This document shows, piece by piece, positions 7,778 to 16,767 of a stretch of DNA of 64,000 bases (positions are counted from its first letter, which is position 1; each line of letters opens with the position of its first letter). The notes beneath the pieces are model-generated. The model was not told where the DNA came from and did not search any database. It saw only the letters and a program-made list of their open reading frames with translations. The position numbers and the translations under genes were made by a program. Source of the DNA: Thalassobacillus sp043497085 (GTDB lineage Bacteria; Bacillota; Bacilli; Bacillales; Halobacillaceae); the NCBI GenBank assembly GCA_043497085.1, contig JBIEKI010000001.1; one strand, written 5' to 3'.

Positions 7778-8890
7778 ATGGCAGAAACAAAAACAATAAG
7801 AGCACCATTCCGCGGGGACCATGTCGGGAGTTTCCTCCGGCCGGAGCGGCTGAAGAAAGCACGCCAGCAAAGAGAAAAAGGGGAAATCTCTGCAGAAGAA
7901 TTAACGAGAATAGAAGATGAAGAGATTATCAAACTTGTAGAAAAGCAAAAGGAAGCCGGCCTGCAATCCATCACAGATGGAGATTTCCGCCGTGCCTGGT
8001 GGCATTTTGATTTTCTCGAAAATTTAGAGGGAGTCGAAGGGTACGAGCCAGCGTCAGGCATCCAGTTCAAAGGGGTGGAAACCAAGCCCCATTCTGTCCG
8101 TGTCATTGACAAAGTCGATTTCAGCGACAGGCACCCGATGATCGAGCATTATAAATTTCTCCATTCACTCGTAGGGGAGGAACATACCCCGAAGTTCACG
8201 ATTCCAAGCCCGAACATGTTGTTTTTCCGTGGGGATATTAACAAAGAAATCTATGAAAATGAAGACGAGCTGCTGAAGGATTTGACGAAAGCCTATCAAA
8301 AAGCAATCCAGGCATTTTATGATGCCGGCTGCCGCTACCTTCAGCTGGATGACACATCCTGGGCAGTGTTTTTCTCGGAAGAAGGCCAAAAGATGATTCG
8401 TGACCGTGGCCAGGAGCCAGATAAATTAAGGCAGCTATTTGTCCAGGCCATCAATACTTCTATTGCTGACAAGCCCGATGACCTCACTATTACAATGCAC
8501 ATTTGCCGTGGGAATTTCCGCTCCACCTATACAGCATCAGGAGGGTATGACGCTGTTTCCGAGACATTATTCAGTGAACTGAATGTCGATGGATTGTTCC
8601 TCGAGTATGATGACGATCGCTCAGGCGGATTCGAGCCGCTCCGTTATGTGAAGCGTGGTGACCTCCGTGTGGTACTTGGATTGATTACGTCTAAAACCGG
8701 CGAGCTCGAAGACAAAGACCGCATCAAAGCACGTATTGCGGAAGCGAGGGAGTATGTACCGTTAGACCAGCTGTGTCTCAGCCCGCAATGCGGCTTCGCA
8801 TCCACCGAGGAAGGCAATATTCTTTCGGAAGCGGAGCAATGGGCGAAAATCAGGCATGTTATCGAAATCGCCGACGAAGTGTGGAATTAA
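7778..8890 (+). CDS. YxjG/YxjH-type cobalamin-independent methionine synthase homologue
   Basis: 370 residues matching the MetE C-terminal-domain-only family (YxjG/YxjH), proposed to methylate homocysteine or recycle methionine. Motifs: FRGDHVGSFLRP at the N-terminus, ITDGDFRRAWWHFDF, YLQLDDTSW, MHICRGN (zinc ligands His and Cys) and LSPQCGFAST (zinc Cys) near the end. The ATG at 7778 has AGAGGAGAGG upstream; an earlier in-frame ATG has none. The S-box leader places it under SAM control, matching the regulation known for yxjG/yxjH in B. subtilis. The methyl donor is uncertain. Confidence 0.92.
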   Translation: MAETKTIRAPFRGDHVGSFLRPERLKKARQQREKGEISAEELTRIEDEEIIKLVEKQKEAGLQSITDGDFRRAWWHFDFLENLEGVEGYEPASGIQFKGVETKPHSVRVIDKVDFSDRHPMIEHYKFLHSLVGEEHTPKFTIPSPNMLFFRGDINKEIYENEDELLKDLTKAYQKAIQAFYDAGCRYLQLDDTSWAVFFSEEGQKMIRDRGQEPDKLRQLFVQAINTSIADKPDDLTITMHICRGNFRSTYTASGGYDAVSETLFSELNVDGLFLEYDDDRSGGFEPLRYVKRGDLRVVLGLITSKTGELEDKDRIKARIAEAREYVPLDQLCLSPQCGFASTEEGNILSEAEQWAKIRHVIEIADEVWN

Positions 8891-8893
8891 CTA

Positions 8894-8930
8894 GAAAAGC
8901 CAGCCACTCAGGATAGTGGCTGGCTTTTTG
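8894..8930 (+). terminator. Terminator of the methionine synthase gene
   Basis: AAAAGCCAGCCAC / GTGGCTGGCTTTTT hairpin with an 8-nt loop. Confidence 0.92.
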
Positions 8931-8948
8931 GTTTGGATAAAAAGGCAA

Positions 8949-10022
8949 TCAGGCCTTCTGTGAGGCGTCAATTTCGGCGTTCAGCTGCTCAACCAGCGTA
9001 TCCACTTTGCTGTCATCGGTTGCAGCAGCGTAGATGTGCTCAAGCTGGTCATGTAATCGCTTCGCTTCCTGTAAAATGACGATACCGTTTTTCATATAAG
9101 ACTTATAGCTGCGGTTCAATTCCATGATCGCGGTGGCGTAATTTTCGTCTGTGCCGGGGGTAACGGCTTTTTCGTAAATATCAATGATTTCATCGCTATC
9201 TTTCTCTGGAAAATATTCATGTGGATCGGTGCTATCAAAAACACAGAATCCCAGTTCACGTACGACCACCATATCCATGCTTTCCGGGTCAAACCCGCAA
9301 TGGTACATTTCAATATCAAAGCCGAGCTCCTCCGCTTGGGCTGCGATTTTTTTCAATAATGTAGACTTTCCTGTCCCTGCCCGACCTTTGATGAAATAGC
9401 GTTTATCCAGATCTTCAGTAAGGTTTTCGATATAGTCCATCACGCCTTGAGGAGTCGATGCGCCAAAGAAGCGGTGCTTAATGACGGCTTCACGGCCCGT
9501 TGCTGTTAACCCTTCGAAGAATCGATCGTTAAGCTCTACAGCCAGCTGGTTGGCTTTGGCAAAATCCATCTGATTGATGTAGATCTCCTCCAGGCCATCG
9601 TGAATGTGCAGACCAGTTGCAAAGGAAGCGTGCGCTGAAGAAAATTCGTTTTCAATTTTTTCTTTCAGACCGAGGATTTCATCTTCCTGATCGACCAGCT
9701 GATCTGTATCGATGGAAGTATCTGCATCGACGTCCTTTCCGGCACCATTGTATAAGTCGCCGTCCACGAGTCCGATTTTCATCTCCGGTAAAATGACGCC
9801 ATCCAGTTCTTCCGGGTCTGATGAACGATGGATCAACTCGACCGCCATGCCTTTTTCCTGTGATGCATCTGCCAGTTTCTTCATAATATTTGATTTTACA
9901 GCTGGAGAGGTTCCGTTCAGTTTATATACCAGGCCGATATCCTGAAAACAGCTATCATACAATGTGTAAAATCCTTTTGCCGTATGGTCGCCGGCGAAAT
10001 AGTGGAGTACTTTTGCCTTCAC
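8949..10022 (-). CDS. PRK06851-type P-loop ATPase with duplicated nucleotide-binding domain
   Basis: 357 residues from a GTG start chosen because GGGGAG lies 9 nt upstream and the product then begins at the usual family N-terminus (KAKVLHYFAGDHTAKGF). The family has two tandem P-loop domains. The second has an intact Walker A, GRAGTGKST, near residue 215. The first has the degenerate sequence GTSPAVKS at the same position (about residues 36-43), lacking the Gly before Lys. Conserved family segments include LHIHDGLEEIYI and MEMYHCGFDP-like YHCGFDPESMD. No function is established; it is cytoplasmic, and it is divergent from the VOC genes. Confidence 0.75.
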   Translation of the reverse strand: MKAKVLHYFAGDHTAKGFYTLYDSCFQDIGLVYKLNGTSPAVKSNIMKKLADASQEKGMAVELIHRSSDPEELDGVILPEMKIGLVDGDLYNGAGKDVDADTSIDTDQLVDQEDEILGLKEKIENEFSSAHASFATGLHIHDGLEEIYINQMDFAKANQLAVELNDRFFEGLTATGREAVIKHRFFGASTPQGVMDYIENLTEDLDKRYFIKGRAGTGKSTLLKKIAAQAEELGFDIEMYHCGFDPESMDMVVVRELGFCVFDSTDPHEYFPEKDSDEIIDIYEKAVTPGTDENYATAIMELNRSYKSYMKNGIVILQEAKRLHDQLEHIYAAATDDSKVDTLVEQLNAEIDASQKA

Positions 10023-10147
10023 ATTAACACGCTCCCCGATTAGTCTCTTTTCCCTGTATAATAAGCTATGCAAAATACGTTTATGGGTGAGTGTCTAGGA
10101 GGATTCCTGTATCATCAGTCGAAGTAGTAAGGGAATGGGGGGATTCT

Positions 10148-10543
10148 ATGAAATTGACACATGTACGATTGCTTGTCGATAATTACGAGGAATGCTTCTT
10201 TTTCTACCGGGACACCCTTGGCTTTGAGGTTGCCTGGGGAGATGAGCATTCGAATTATGCGAACTTTGAGGGAATAGGAGATGCGACAATAGGCTTGTTC
10301 GAGCGAAAACAGATGACTGAAGCGATCGGGGAAGTCTATGATCGCGACGCGGAAAGCTATGATACTACGACGCTCGTTTTTAACGTGGACAATGTTGAAG
10401 AGGTTTACCACGAGTGGAAAAAGAAAGTTTCCTTTATCACCACACCGACGGAACAGCGGGACTGGGGTATTAAGGTGGCTCATTTCCGCGACCCGGCAGG
10501 GAACTTGATCGAGCTTTACGAACCGATCCCAGGTTCGATGTAA
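10148..10543 (+). CDS. VOC superfamily (glyoxalase/bleomycin-resistance-like) protein 1
   Basis: 131 residues with the two beta-alpha-beta-beta-beta modules of the vicinal oxygen chelate fold: HVRLLVDNYEECFFFYRDTLGFEV and DNVEEVYHEWKK...HFRDPAGNLIELYEP. The final Glu in NLIELYEP is the usual metal ligand. The ATG at 10148 follows a GGGGGGA site; longer in-frame starts have none. It is 14 nt upstream of a second VOC gene with its own AAAGGAGG, so the two are probably co-transcribed and could form a heterodimer. Substrate unknown. Confidence 0.82.
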   Translation: MKLTHVRLLVDNYEECFFFYRDTLGFEVAWGDEHSNYANFEGIGDATIGLFERKQMTEAIGEVYDRDAESYDTTTLVFNVDNVEEVYHEWKKKVSFITTPTEQRDWGIKVAHFRDPAGNLIELYEPIPGSM

Positions 10544-10557
10544 AAAGGAGGATAACA

Positions 10558-10941
10558 ATGCGTATTTATATCACCAGTGTGTTTGTAAAAGATCAGGCGA
10601 AGGCGTTGCAATTTTATACCGAGGTACTCGGGTTTGAGAAAAAAATGGACCTTCCGGCGGGAGATTTTCGCTGGTTGACGGTGGTTTCACCGGAAGGGTC
10701 GGGCGATATCGACTTATTATTGGAACCGAACCTTCATCCAGCGGCAAAACAATATCAGGAATCAATTTACCGGGAAGGGATTCCAGCAGCGTCTTTTGCT
10801 GTAGATGATATCTATGATGAGTATGAACGCCTCGAGGGGCTGGGTGTGAAATTTACAACCAGACCGACGAAAATGGGAGGATCAATGGTTGCTGTTTTTG
10901 ACGATACCTGCGGCAATGTAATCCAGCTTGTCCAGGCTTAA
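10558..10941 (+). CDS. VOC superfamily protein 2
   Basis: 127 residues of the same fold as its neighbour: SVFVKDQAKALQFYTEVLGFEK at the N-terminus and FDDTCGNVIQLVQ at the end. The C-terminal Glu ligand is replaced by Gln (VIQLVQ), as in many non-glyoxalase VOC proteins. Its stop codon touches the stop codon of the convergent germination permease gene with no base between. Specific function cannot be assigned. Confidence 0.82.
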   Translation: MRIYITSVFVKDQAKALQFYTEVLGFEKKMDLPAGDFRWLTVVSPEGSGDIDLLLEPNLHPAAKQYQESIYREGIPAASFAVDDIYDEYERLEGLGVKFTTRPTKMGGSMVAVFDDTCGNVIQLVQA

Positions 10942-12051
10942 TCACTTACTTGTTTTCAACATTTTATATCGGATGAAGGCGACCCCGATCAATAAGGATG
11001 GCAGAATGAATTGCAGCGGGACATGGACATACAACGGTACAATATTCAAACCGATATCCACGTGACTTACGTAATTATGGCTGATCAGATACGTGGTGAC
11101 CAGCAACAGGACCCCCGTGCCGCTTACAAGCCAGATCCGCTTAGAACGCGGGATATGAAAAGTTTTATGCATGCCGAGGATGGCGGCGTGAAAGAATATA
11201 GCGATTTTAAAAAAGCCGAGAATGATCATAGTTATGATGATTAACGGGTCCATCCGCTGGATAATGTCCTGGATATTGACGAGTGAAATGGTTTCCAGAA
11301 GGGGTATCGTCAACAGCTTGGCTGCTTCCGCTCCGTGGACAGCTAAAATCGTAACCTGAGTCAGGGTCAGCATCAACCCGCTGACAATCACCCCGGCAAT
11401 GCCAATACTCGTCTTTTTGTCTGGAGCAGCAAGATAAGGGAAAAACATCATGAACACGATCAATTCACCGAATGGGAACGTCATCCCCTGGGGGAAGACA
11501 GTCGTCAGGATTGGCTCCCAGCCTTCATCCAGGATGGGCTGCAGATTTCTGAAGTCCGGCAGTCCATCGATGTAAACAAATAAAAGAAATAAGGCACTAA
11601 AAAAGATGACCCATGGGAAGAAAGTTTCTGCTGTTCTTGCGATCACTTCAATTCCAAGGTAGGAAGCAATCACCACCATGAATGTAAATACACCTGCTAC
11701 CACGATCAGGGGAGTCAGTCGCAATATGGTCATCTGGATGAGATTGCTGAAATCACCGAGCACCCTCGCTGCGATATAAAAAAAGTAACCGATATAGAGG
11801 AAGGCGATCACCCGGCCGATGATCGGACCCGCAATTTTAAGGCCAGCTTCTGTCAAGGTAAGGGTCGGATGATAGTTAGCTAAGTGGGTGAACAATAAGT
11901 AGAGAACAATCCCTGCCAGCATGCTTAGGAGAATCACGATCCAGGAACTTCCGCCAGCTTCATAAGTGAACCCAAGCACGACCGCACTGCCAAGTTCAAA
12001 TAAGAGAATCATTATAAAAAATTGGAGTCCATTGATTTTTTCTGTCCCCAT
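10942..12051 (-). CDS. GerB-type spore germination permease, second copy
   Basis: 369 residues with about 10 hydrophobic segments, a GerAB/ArcD/ProY family (amino-acid permease-like) germinant receptor B subunit located in the inner spore membrane. Family features: EVIARTAETFFPWVIF near residue 130-145 and the LQPILDEGW segment after DGLPDFRN. It is the last gene of the ger operon, 16 nt after the paralogous B gene. The two paralogues share the (E)VI(A/S)RTAE(T/I)FFP core but are clearly diverged. B subunits bind the germinant, so two B genes may widen specificity. No terminator is visible before the abutting convergent gene. Confidence 0.88.
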   Translation of the reverse strand: MGTEKINGLQFFIMILLFELGSAVVLGFTYEAGGSSWIVILLSMLAGIVLYLLFTHLANYHPTLTLTEAGLKIAGPIIGRVIAFLYIGYFFYIAARVLGDFSNLIQMTILRLTPLIVVAGVFTFMVVIASYLGIEVIARTAETFFPWVIFFSALFLLFVYIDGLPDFRNLQPILDEGWEPILTTVFPQGMTFPFGELIVFMMFFPYLAAPDKKTSIGIAGVIVSGLMLTLTQVTILAVHGAEAAKLLTIPLLETISLVNIQDIIQRMDPLIIITMIILGFFKIAIFFHAAILGMHKTFHIPRSKRIWLVSGTGVLLLVTTYLISHNYVSHVDIGLNIVPLYVHVPLQFILPSLLIGVAFIRYKMLKTSK

Positions 12052-12067
12052 TATTCAACTTCCTCTC

Positions 12068-13174
12068 TTAGGATGGCTTCTTCCCTTGCCCCCCCCGAAG
12101 CCTGCCAATAAAGGAAAGCAGCAGCGGGTAGGCGATCCCGAATGTAAGGGCAAACCATAACCAGGTCGTTTCATTCCATTCGTTGGCGTAGGTCGTACTC
12201 GGGTAGACGATTAACGATAGAGCGACCGTCAGCATCCCCATCGGTACCGTTATCGTGCGGTACGTTTTTAGATTCAATGTCTGTGCCAATACAGTCACAG
12301 AGGCATAAAAATATAATGATAATTTAAAGAAGATGGTCAGCAGCCAGGAAACCGCAATGACAACCTCTGCCCGTTGAATCAGACCCTCCACATTCAGGCT
12401 TTTGGCAACCACATAGGTGGGATACGTTTGATTAGCAGTTATTTTGACACCCAGTACCGTGGTGGTAACAAATGTAATTGCCACGATAAAACCTCCAGCT
12501 ATCAAGTAGCTGATTAACAATTTTGGAAACGCTCGATTCTTATCTGTGACCAGTTTAGGGTAAAACATGAACAATACAATCAGAGGCAGCATGGAGACGC
12601 TGACGTCGAAAAGAGCTCCTTCCAAAACAGGCTTGAAGCCCTCATCAAGTAAAGGCCGAATCAGATCGATTTTTACCGAAGGAATACTGAACAAGAAAAT
12701 AATCATCAGCAGGGTAACAATGTAAGGGAAAAATATTTCGGCCGTCCTGGAGATAACTTCGATTCCTAATAATACCCCATAGACGACAGAGGCCATTAGC
12801 AGGAAATGGAGGAACATCATCGGCGTTTCCGGCATGATTTGTGTTACGAGAAAATTGCCGATCACCCATAAAACGGTGGCGGCAGATAGCAGTGAAAAAA
12901 AGGCAAACAGCAGGGATACCATTTTACCGATCCATTTTCCTAATACCTGTTCACTGATATCGACAAGATTGCTGCCTGGGAACTGCCGACTGATCATCCA
13001 GAATAGGATGACGATGACCATACCGATACCGACGGATAAAATAGCGCTCAGCCAGGCATCATTACCGGCATAATTGGCCAGGCTAGCTGGAGAGAGAAGG
13101 ATGGAGGTACCGATAATAAATAAAATCATCAATAAATTGAACTGTCTTAATGTGATTTTTTCGTTGAGTTCCAT
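12068..13174 (-). CDS. GerB-type spore germination permease, first copy
   Basis: 368 residues, about 10 membrane segments, GerAB family: GIEVISRTAEIFFPYIVT near residue 135 and IRPLLDEGFKPVLEGAL. The start ATG at 13174 is preceded by GGGAGGGA at 6 nt; the ATG 5 codons upstream overlaps that site. It follows the small D-type gene by 18 nt and precedes a second B gene, an A-C-D-B-B order. Expression in the forespore is expected (sigma-G regulon in relatives), but I could not find a convincing sigma-G promoter. Confidence 0.9.
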   Translation of the reverse strand: MELNEKITLRQFNLLMILFIIGTSILLSPASLANYAGNDAWLSAILSVGIGMVIVILFWMISRQFPGSNLVDISEQVLGKWIGKMVSLLFAFFSLLSAATVLWVIGNFLVTQIMPETPMMFLHFLLMASVVYGVLLGIEVISRTAEIFFPYIVTLLMIIFLFSIPSVKIDLIRPLLDEGFKPVLEGALFDVSVSMLPLIVLFMFYPKLVTDKNRAFPKLLISYLIAGGFIVAITFVTTTVLGVKITANQTYPTYVVAKSLNVEGLIQRAEVVIAVSWLLTIFFKLSLYFYASVTVLAQTLNLKTYRTITVPMGMLTVALSLIVYPSTTYANEWNETTWLWFALTFGIAYPLLLSFIGRLRGGQGKKPS

Positions 13175-13192
13175 GACCTTCCCTCCCATCTA

Positions 13193-13420
13193 TCAAGAGA
13201 ACCATTGTTTCCATAAGTTATTCAGTGGTTGATAAACATAGGCGATGCCATCCAGAGGGTTCGGGACAGGGATGTTGAACCGGTACAGCATAATAATGGT
13301 CGCCGCCGTCGCCCATATACAGGCGTAGACAATCATATCTTTCCATAACCCCTGTTTGCGCAATTTCCTTATACCAGCTCCCGCCCATACGAGCAGCGTG
13401 GTCAATAGAATGACTTCCAT
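13193..13420 (-). CDS. Small D-type membrane protein of a germinant receptor operon
   Basis: 75 residues with two hydrophobic segments (about 2-14 and 28-46) separated by the basic RKLRKQG loop, and a hydrophilic tail. It lies between the C-subunit and B-subunit genes, 5 nt after the former. Several Bacillus gerA-family operons encode such two-helix 'D' proteins that modulate germination rate. The assignment here rests on size, topology and position rather than on sequence identity. The ATG has AGGAG upstream. Confidence 0.7.
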   Translation of the reverse strand: MEVILLTTLLVWAGAGIRKLRKQGLWKDMIVYACIWATAATIIMLYRFNIPVPNPLDGIAYVYQPLNNLWKQWFS

Positions 13421-13425
13421 AGCTG

Positions 13426-14631
13426 CTACTCCTCCATGTCCTTCTGATAAGCATCAACGATCGTACCCGTCCGTTTAATATTTACTTTTACTTCCACTTC
13501 TGTTTCAACTTCAGGAAAGATGTTCTCCCAATCTTTGCTTACAGATTTCCAATACGTTTTATCTGTACGATGAATCAGTTCTCCAAAGCCTAGTACATCA
13601 CTTTTTAATTCTTGCTGCAGCACTTCGACCGTGCCTGTGACCATGGTTTTCATCCGCTGTTCAAACTGTTTTTCAACCTGATGTATGACAGCTGTTTCAG
13701 AAAGCTTCAACGGACATTCGACTTCTGCGATCCCGGCATCGATTTCAATAGAAACGGTCACCTTTGGCTTTCCAGCTTGGACGACGGCTTCCATTGAGCT
13801 GGTGGCGTCAAAAATTTCCAAAGTGATACCGCCTTGGGCAGCATCCTCACATGGAGCGTATTCAGCGGAACTATGAACCTTGTCGACAATATAGCTATAC
13901 CCTTTGCTTTGCTCCTCCGTCAGCCAGCCGACCAGCTGTTCTTTCTGGAAGACTGCAAGCCGGCTGATTTCGATGCTTGTTGGTGAGTTTACTTTTTCGA
14001 CGTTGTCGAGGTTGCTCCCTTGCTCCGGATCCCCAATGACATGCATTCCAGTAAGCACGGGGTTATCTCCCTCCGAAAGCATGGCACTGAGTACATCACT
14101 GATTTTCACCGATTGAACCGGAGCCCAATACTCTTTTCCGCCTTTGATTGCTGAATACGCTTTTTCTGCTGGAATTCGTTCTAACGGCGTCAGCACTTTC
14201 AGTAAATCTTCTGCTTCCATGCCTTCTGCGACGGTCAAATGGAAGTCTGTCCTCATTTCATGATCACGGGATAAGAAGTCCAACGCTTTCCCGATACCTT
14301 CTTTGGCCATTTCTTCTCCAAAAACAATTTCCCTCACGTGAGCCATATAGACCTGACGCGGAGTCTGGGTGATCAGCCTCCTGACGGTTTCAAAAATAGA
14401 ATTGCCAACAGCGGTATAGGTAGAAACCGCGGTACGTGTCGTCATTTCCTGGGAAGAAACTTCACTCGGGTTGATCACCTGGACCGTAACTTTATACTGA
14501 TCTTCCTGAAGGTCGATTCCGATGGCGGTCACAATCCCAATTTCGTTCAGTTCCCGTTTACTCCAGCAGCCCGACAGCAAAAGGGCGCATATACTTAACG
14601 TCGCCAGCTTCAGTAAGGTTTTTCGTTTCAT
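13426..14631 (-). CDS. Ger(x)C family germinant receptor lipoprotein
   Basis: 401 residues: GerAC-type C subunit, a diacylglyceryl lipoprotein on the outer face of the inner spore membrane. The N-terminus has a basic start, a hydrophobic core and the lipobox LLSGC (Cys22), then WSKRELNEIGIVTAIGID, the family hallmark. The C-terminal GerAC domain ends in VNIKRTGTIVDAYQ. The ATG at 14631 overlaps the gerA-type stop codon as ATGA, indicating translational coupling. In-frame starts farther upstream lie inside the A gene and are rejected. Confidence 0.93.
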   Translation of the reverse strand: MKRKTLLKLATLSICALLLSGCWSKRELNEIGIVTAIGIDLQEDQYKVTVQVINPSEVSSQEMTTRTAVSTYTAVGNSIFETVRRLITQTPRQVYMAHVREIVFGEEMAKEGIGKALDFLSRDHEMRTDFHLTVAEGMEAEDLLKVLTPLERIPAEKAYSAIKGGKEYWAPVQSVKISDVLSAMLSEGDNPVLTGMHVIGDPEQGSNLDNVEKVNSPTSIEISRLAVFQKEQLVGWLTEEQSKGYSYIVDKVHSSAEYAPCEDAAQGGITLEIFDATSSMEAVVQAGKPKVTVSIEIDAGIAEVECPLKLSETAVIHQVEKQFEQRMKTMVTGTVEVLQQELKSDVLGFGELIHRTDKTYWKSVSKDWENIFPEVETEVEVKVNIKRTGTIVDAYQKDMEE

Positions 14632-16211
14632 TCTTGTTTCTTCCTTTTCTTCCGTCGGGAACGCTTCGGTGGTTTCGGCGCTTCTCCTGCTTCCCGGGTG
14701 ATATTCTGCTGGCTGATCAGACGCGGCCGGGTAGTGAGTTTCCACCGTGGAAACCGGAGAATAGCATCTTTCTGATCCGCAACAATGAACGGTGCCATTG
14801 GTGCCAGGTAAGGCACACCGAAAGACCGCAGACTCGAAAGGTGCAGCGTCAGAATGATCAGTCCAAGCAGAATTCCGAATAATCCGAGCGTAGCAGCAAG
14901 AACCATGAAACCGAAGCGTAGCATCCGGATCGATATCGCAAAATTAAAGCTTGGAGACACAAAGCTTGAAATCGCAGTCAACGATACGACAATGACCATG
15001 GCAGATGAGACGATGCCAGCTTCAACTGCTGCCTGCCCAAGCACCAGCGCCCCGACAATTGAAATTGCAGATCCCACAGCCTTAGGAAGGCGGACTCCCG
15101 CTTCCCTGAGAATTTCGAAGGTGATTTCCATCAGTAAGGCCTCTACGAAAGCCGGAAATGGCACACCTTCCCGTTGTGCCGATAAGCTGACCAACAGCGA
15201 GGTCGGGATCATTTCCTGGTGGTAGGTGGTTAAGGCGATGTAGACTGATGGCGTCAGTAAGGCAAGGAAAAAGGCTAAATAACGAATCATACGGATGAGT
15301 GTTGAGAAATCCGCCCGCTGAAAATAGTCCTCTGCTGACTGGAAGAAATTCACGAATAAGGCCGGGACAAGCAGCACGAATGGGGAGCCGTCCACGACGA
15401 TGGCGATCCTTCCTTCCAGGATACCGGCCGCAATCGTGTCGGGCCGTTCACTGTTGTACACCGTCGGAAAAGGTGTATACGTTTCATCCTGGATTAATTC
15501 CTCTACATAGCCGCTGTCTAAGATTGCGTCAATATCGATTTTATTCAATCGATGATAGACTTCTTTGACAACCTTCTCATCGGCTACTCCGTGCAAGTAA
15601 ACGACCGCTACATCTGTTTTGCTCTTGGAACCGATCGGTTTACTGCGAATCCACAGGTTTGGGTCTTTAATCCTTCTCCGCAGCAGAGCTGTATTGGTCC
15701 TGAGTGTCTCTGTAAAACCTTCCTTCGGCCCACGTACGACCGATTGTGTTGAAGGCTCCTCAACGCCCCGTGACTCCCAATCTCTCGTATCAATCGCCAT
15801 CGCCTTTATCGAACCATCCAGCATGACGACAGTATCTCCGGATAACACGTGATTGAACAGCTTTTCCATCGTATCAATTTCGGTGATGTTGCCGCCTGTC
15901 ATCGCGAACTCTTTAATAATCTGATAATCTTCTTTTTCTATCGTATCCAAAGGCGTCTGTCTGATTTGCACCATTAATGTATCGAGTACAAATTCATGAA
16001 CAATCGCTTCGTCTACAAGCCCGGACGTATAAAGGACAGCAATATCCATAGCGCCAGTCTGACCAGCCTTAAAGTTTCGGATCACAATATCCGTACTATC
16101 GCCGAGCGTCTGCTTGAACTGGTCAATGTTATTTTGAAGCGATTTTCCAATTTTGTCAGGGGGAGTATTCTCCTTGGGGGTTTGACGTTTACGACGGAAA
16201 AATCTTGACAT
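14628..16211 (-). CDS. GerA-type germinant receptor subunit A
   Basis: 527 residues of the GerAA/SpoVAF family. It has a soluble N-terminal domain of about 250 residues (ADIAVLYTSGLVDE-like modules, twice: AMDIAVLYTSGLVDEAIV and KTDVAVVYLHGVADEKVV), then about five membrane segments from residue 255. These include PSVYIALTTYHQEMIPTSLL and the GSAISIVGALVLGQAAVEAG motif. A very basic tail (KPPKRSRRKKRKK) follows. ATG chosen with AGGGG 9 nt upstream; a TTG three codons earlier overlaps the site. First gene of the operon. Confidence 0.94.
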   Translation of the reverse strand: MSRFFRRKRQTPKENTPPDKIGKSLQNNIDQFKQTLGDSTDIVIRNFKAGQTGAMDIAVLYTSGLVDEAIVHEFVLDTLMVQIRQTPLDTIEKEDYQIIKEFAMTGGNITEIDTMEKLFNHVLSGDTVVMLDGSIKAMAIDTRDWESRGVEEPSTQSVVRGPKEGFTETLRTNTALLRRRIKDPNLWIRSKPIGSKSKTDVAVVYLHGVADEKVVKEVYHRLNKIDIDAILDSGYVEELIQDETYTPFPTVYNSERPDTIAAGILEGRIAIVVDGSPFVLLVPALFVNFFQSAEDYFQRADFSTLIRMIRYLAFFLALLTPSVYIALTTYHQEMIPTSLLVSLSAQREGVPFPAFVEALLMEITFEILREAGVRLPKAVGSAISIVGALVLGQAAVEAGIVSSAMVIVVSLTAISSFVSPSFNFAISIRMLRFGFMVLAATLGLFGILLGLIILTLHLSSLRSFGVPYLAPMAPFIVADQKDAILRFPRWKLTTRPRLISQQNITREAGEAPKPPKRSRRKKRKKQE

Positions 16212-16358
16212 GATAAGCAACCCCTACATTATTAGTTCTAGTTTCTCTATCCCCATCCTTACCATCTTTTTAGTAACCTATACTATTAACTGGCAATAAC
16301 CAAATCCTGTAAATTGGTAGTCCGCCCAAATGAAAACGCCCCGCAAAATAAGGAGGCG

Positions 16359-16628
16359 TCAGGTTATTTTTTTCAGCGGCCAGAAAAGGACTCGTTGGGA
16401 ACGTGCATAATGATAGAGCGGGTCGCCAGGGTCGAGCGATGGGATGTCTGCTGCAAAATATCCTGATACATGTGCCCACTCCTTTCCAATATCTTTTTGA
16501 ATTCCCTACCCATCTAATGTCCAGTTCCAAACAGCCTTCCATTCGTAGCTCCTGTTTTTAGCTTTTCGCACTATAATCGTACGTCCGTGCTGATTAATTG
16601 GGCAAGTTGCGACGATAAACGTCGGCCT
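16359..16628 (-). pseudogene. Probable decayed gene with an in-frame TAG
   Basis: Between two stop codons, one minus-strand frame reads as convincing protein over about 90 codons with a single TAG (16506-16508). The part before it reads TFIVATCPINQHGRTIIVRK then EWKAVWNWTLDG. The part after reads GIQKDIGKEWAHVSGYFAAD then LDPGDPLYHYARSQRVLFW and ends PLKKIT. Aromatic-rich composition and codon use look coding. The frame has no start: a well-placed ATG with AGGAGA at 16651 begins MACTFNC in another frame, as though a frameshift separates it. I do not recognise the family. It could also be chance. Confidence 0.4.
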
Positions 16629-16767
16629 CTACAGTTAAATGTGCATGCCATGTCTCCTATCATCCTTTTTGCCCAAATCTGCCAAATTACGTTTATTATT
16701 ATGGCCAAGGTGCAATGAAAAGAGTAACACCCTTTACAATAATAAAAATTCAGGAGGTATGATGAAC

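Noticed and set aside
16270..16542. 90-residue minus-strand reading frame starting after AGGAGC
   Set aside because: Composition is unnatural (many Trp/Cys/Pro in no pattern). The shifted frame over the same DNA looks more like protein, so I listed that as a decayed gene instead.
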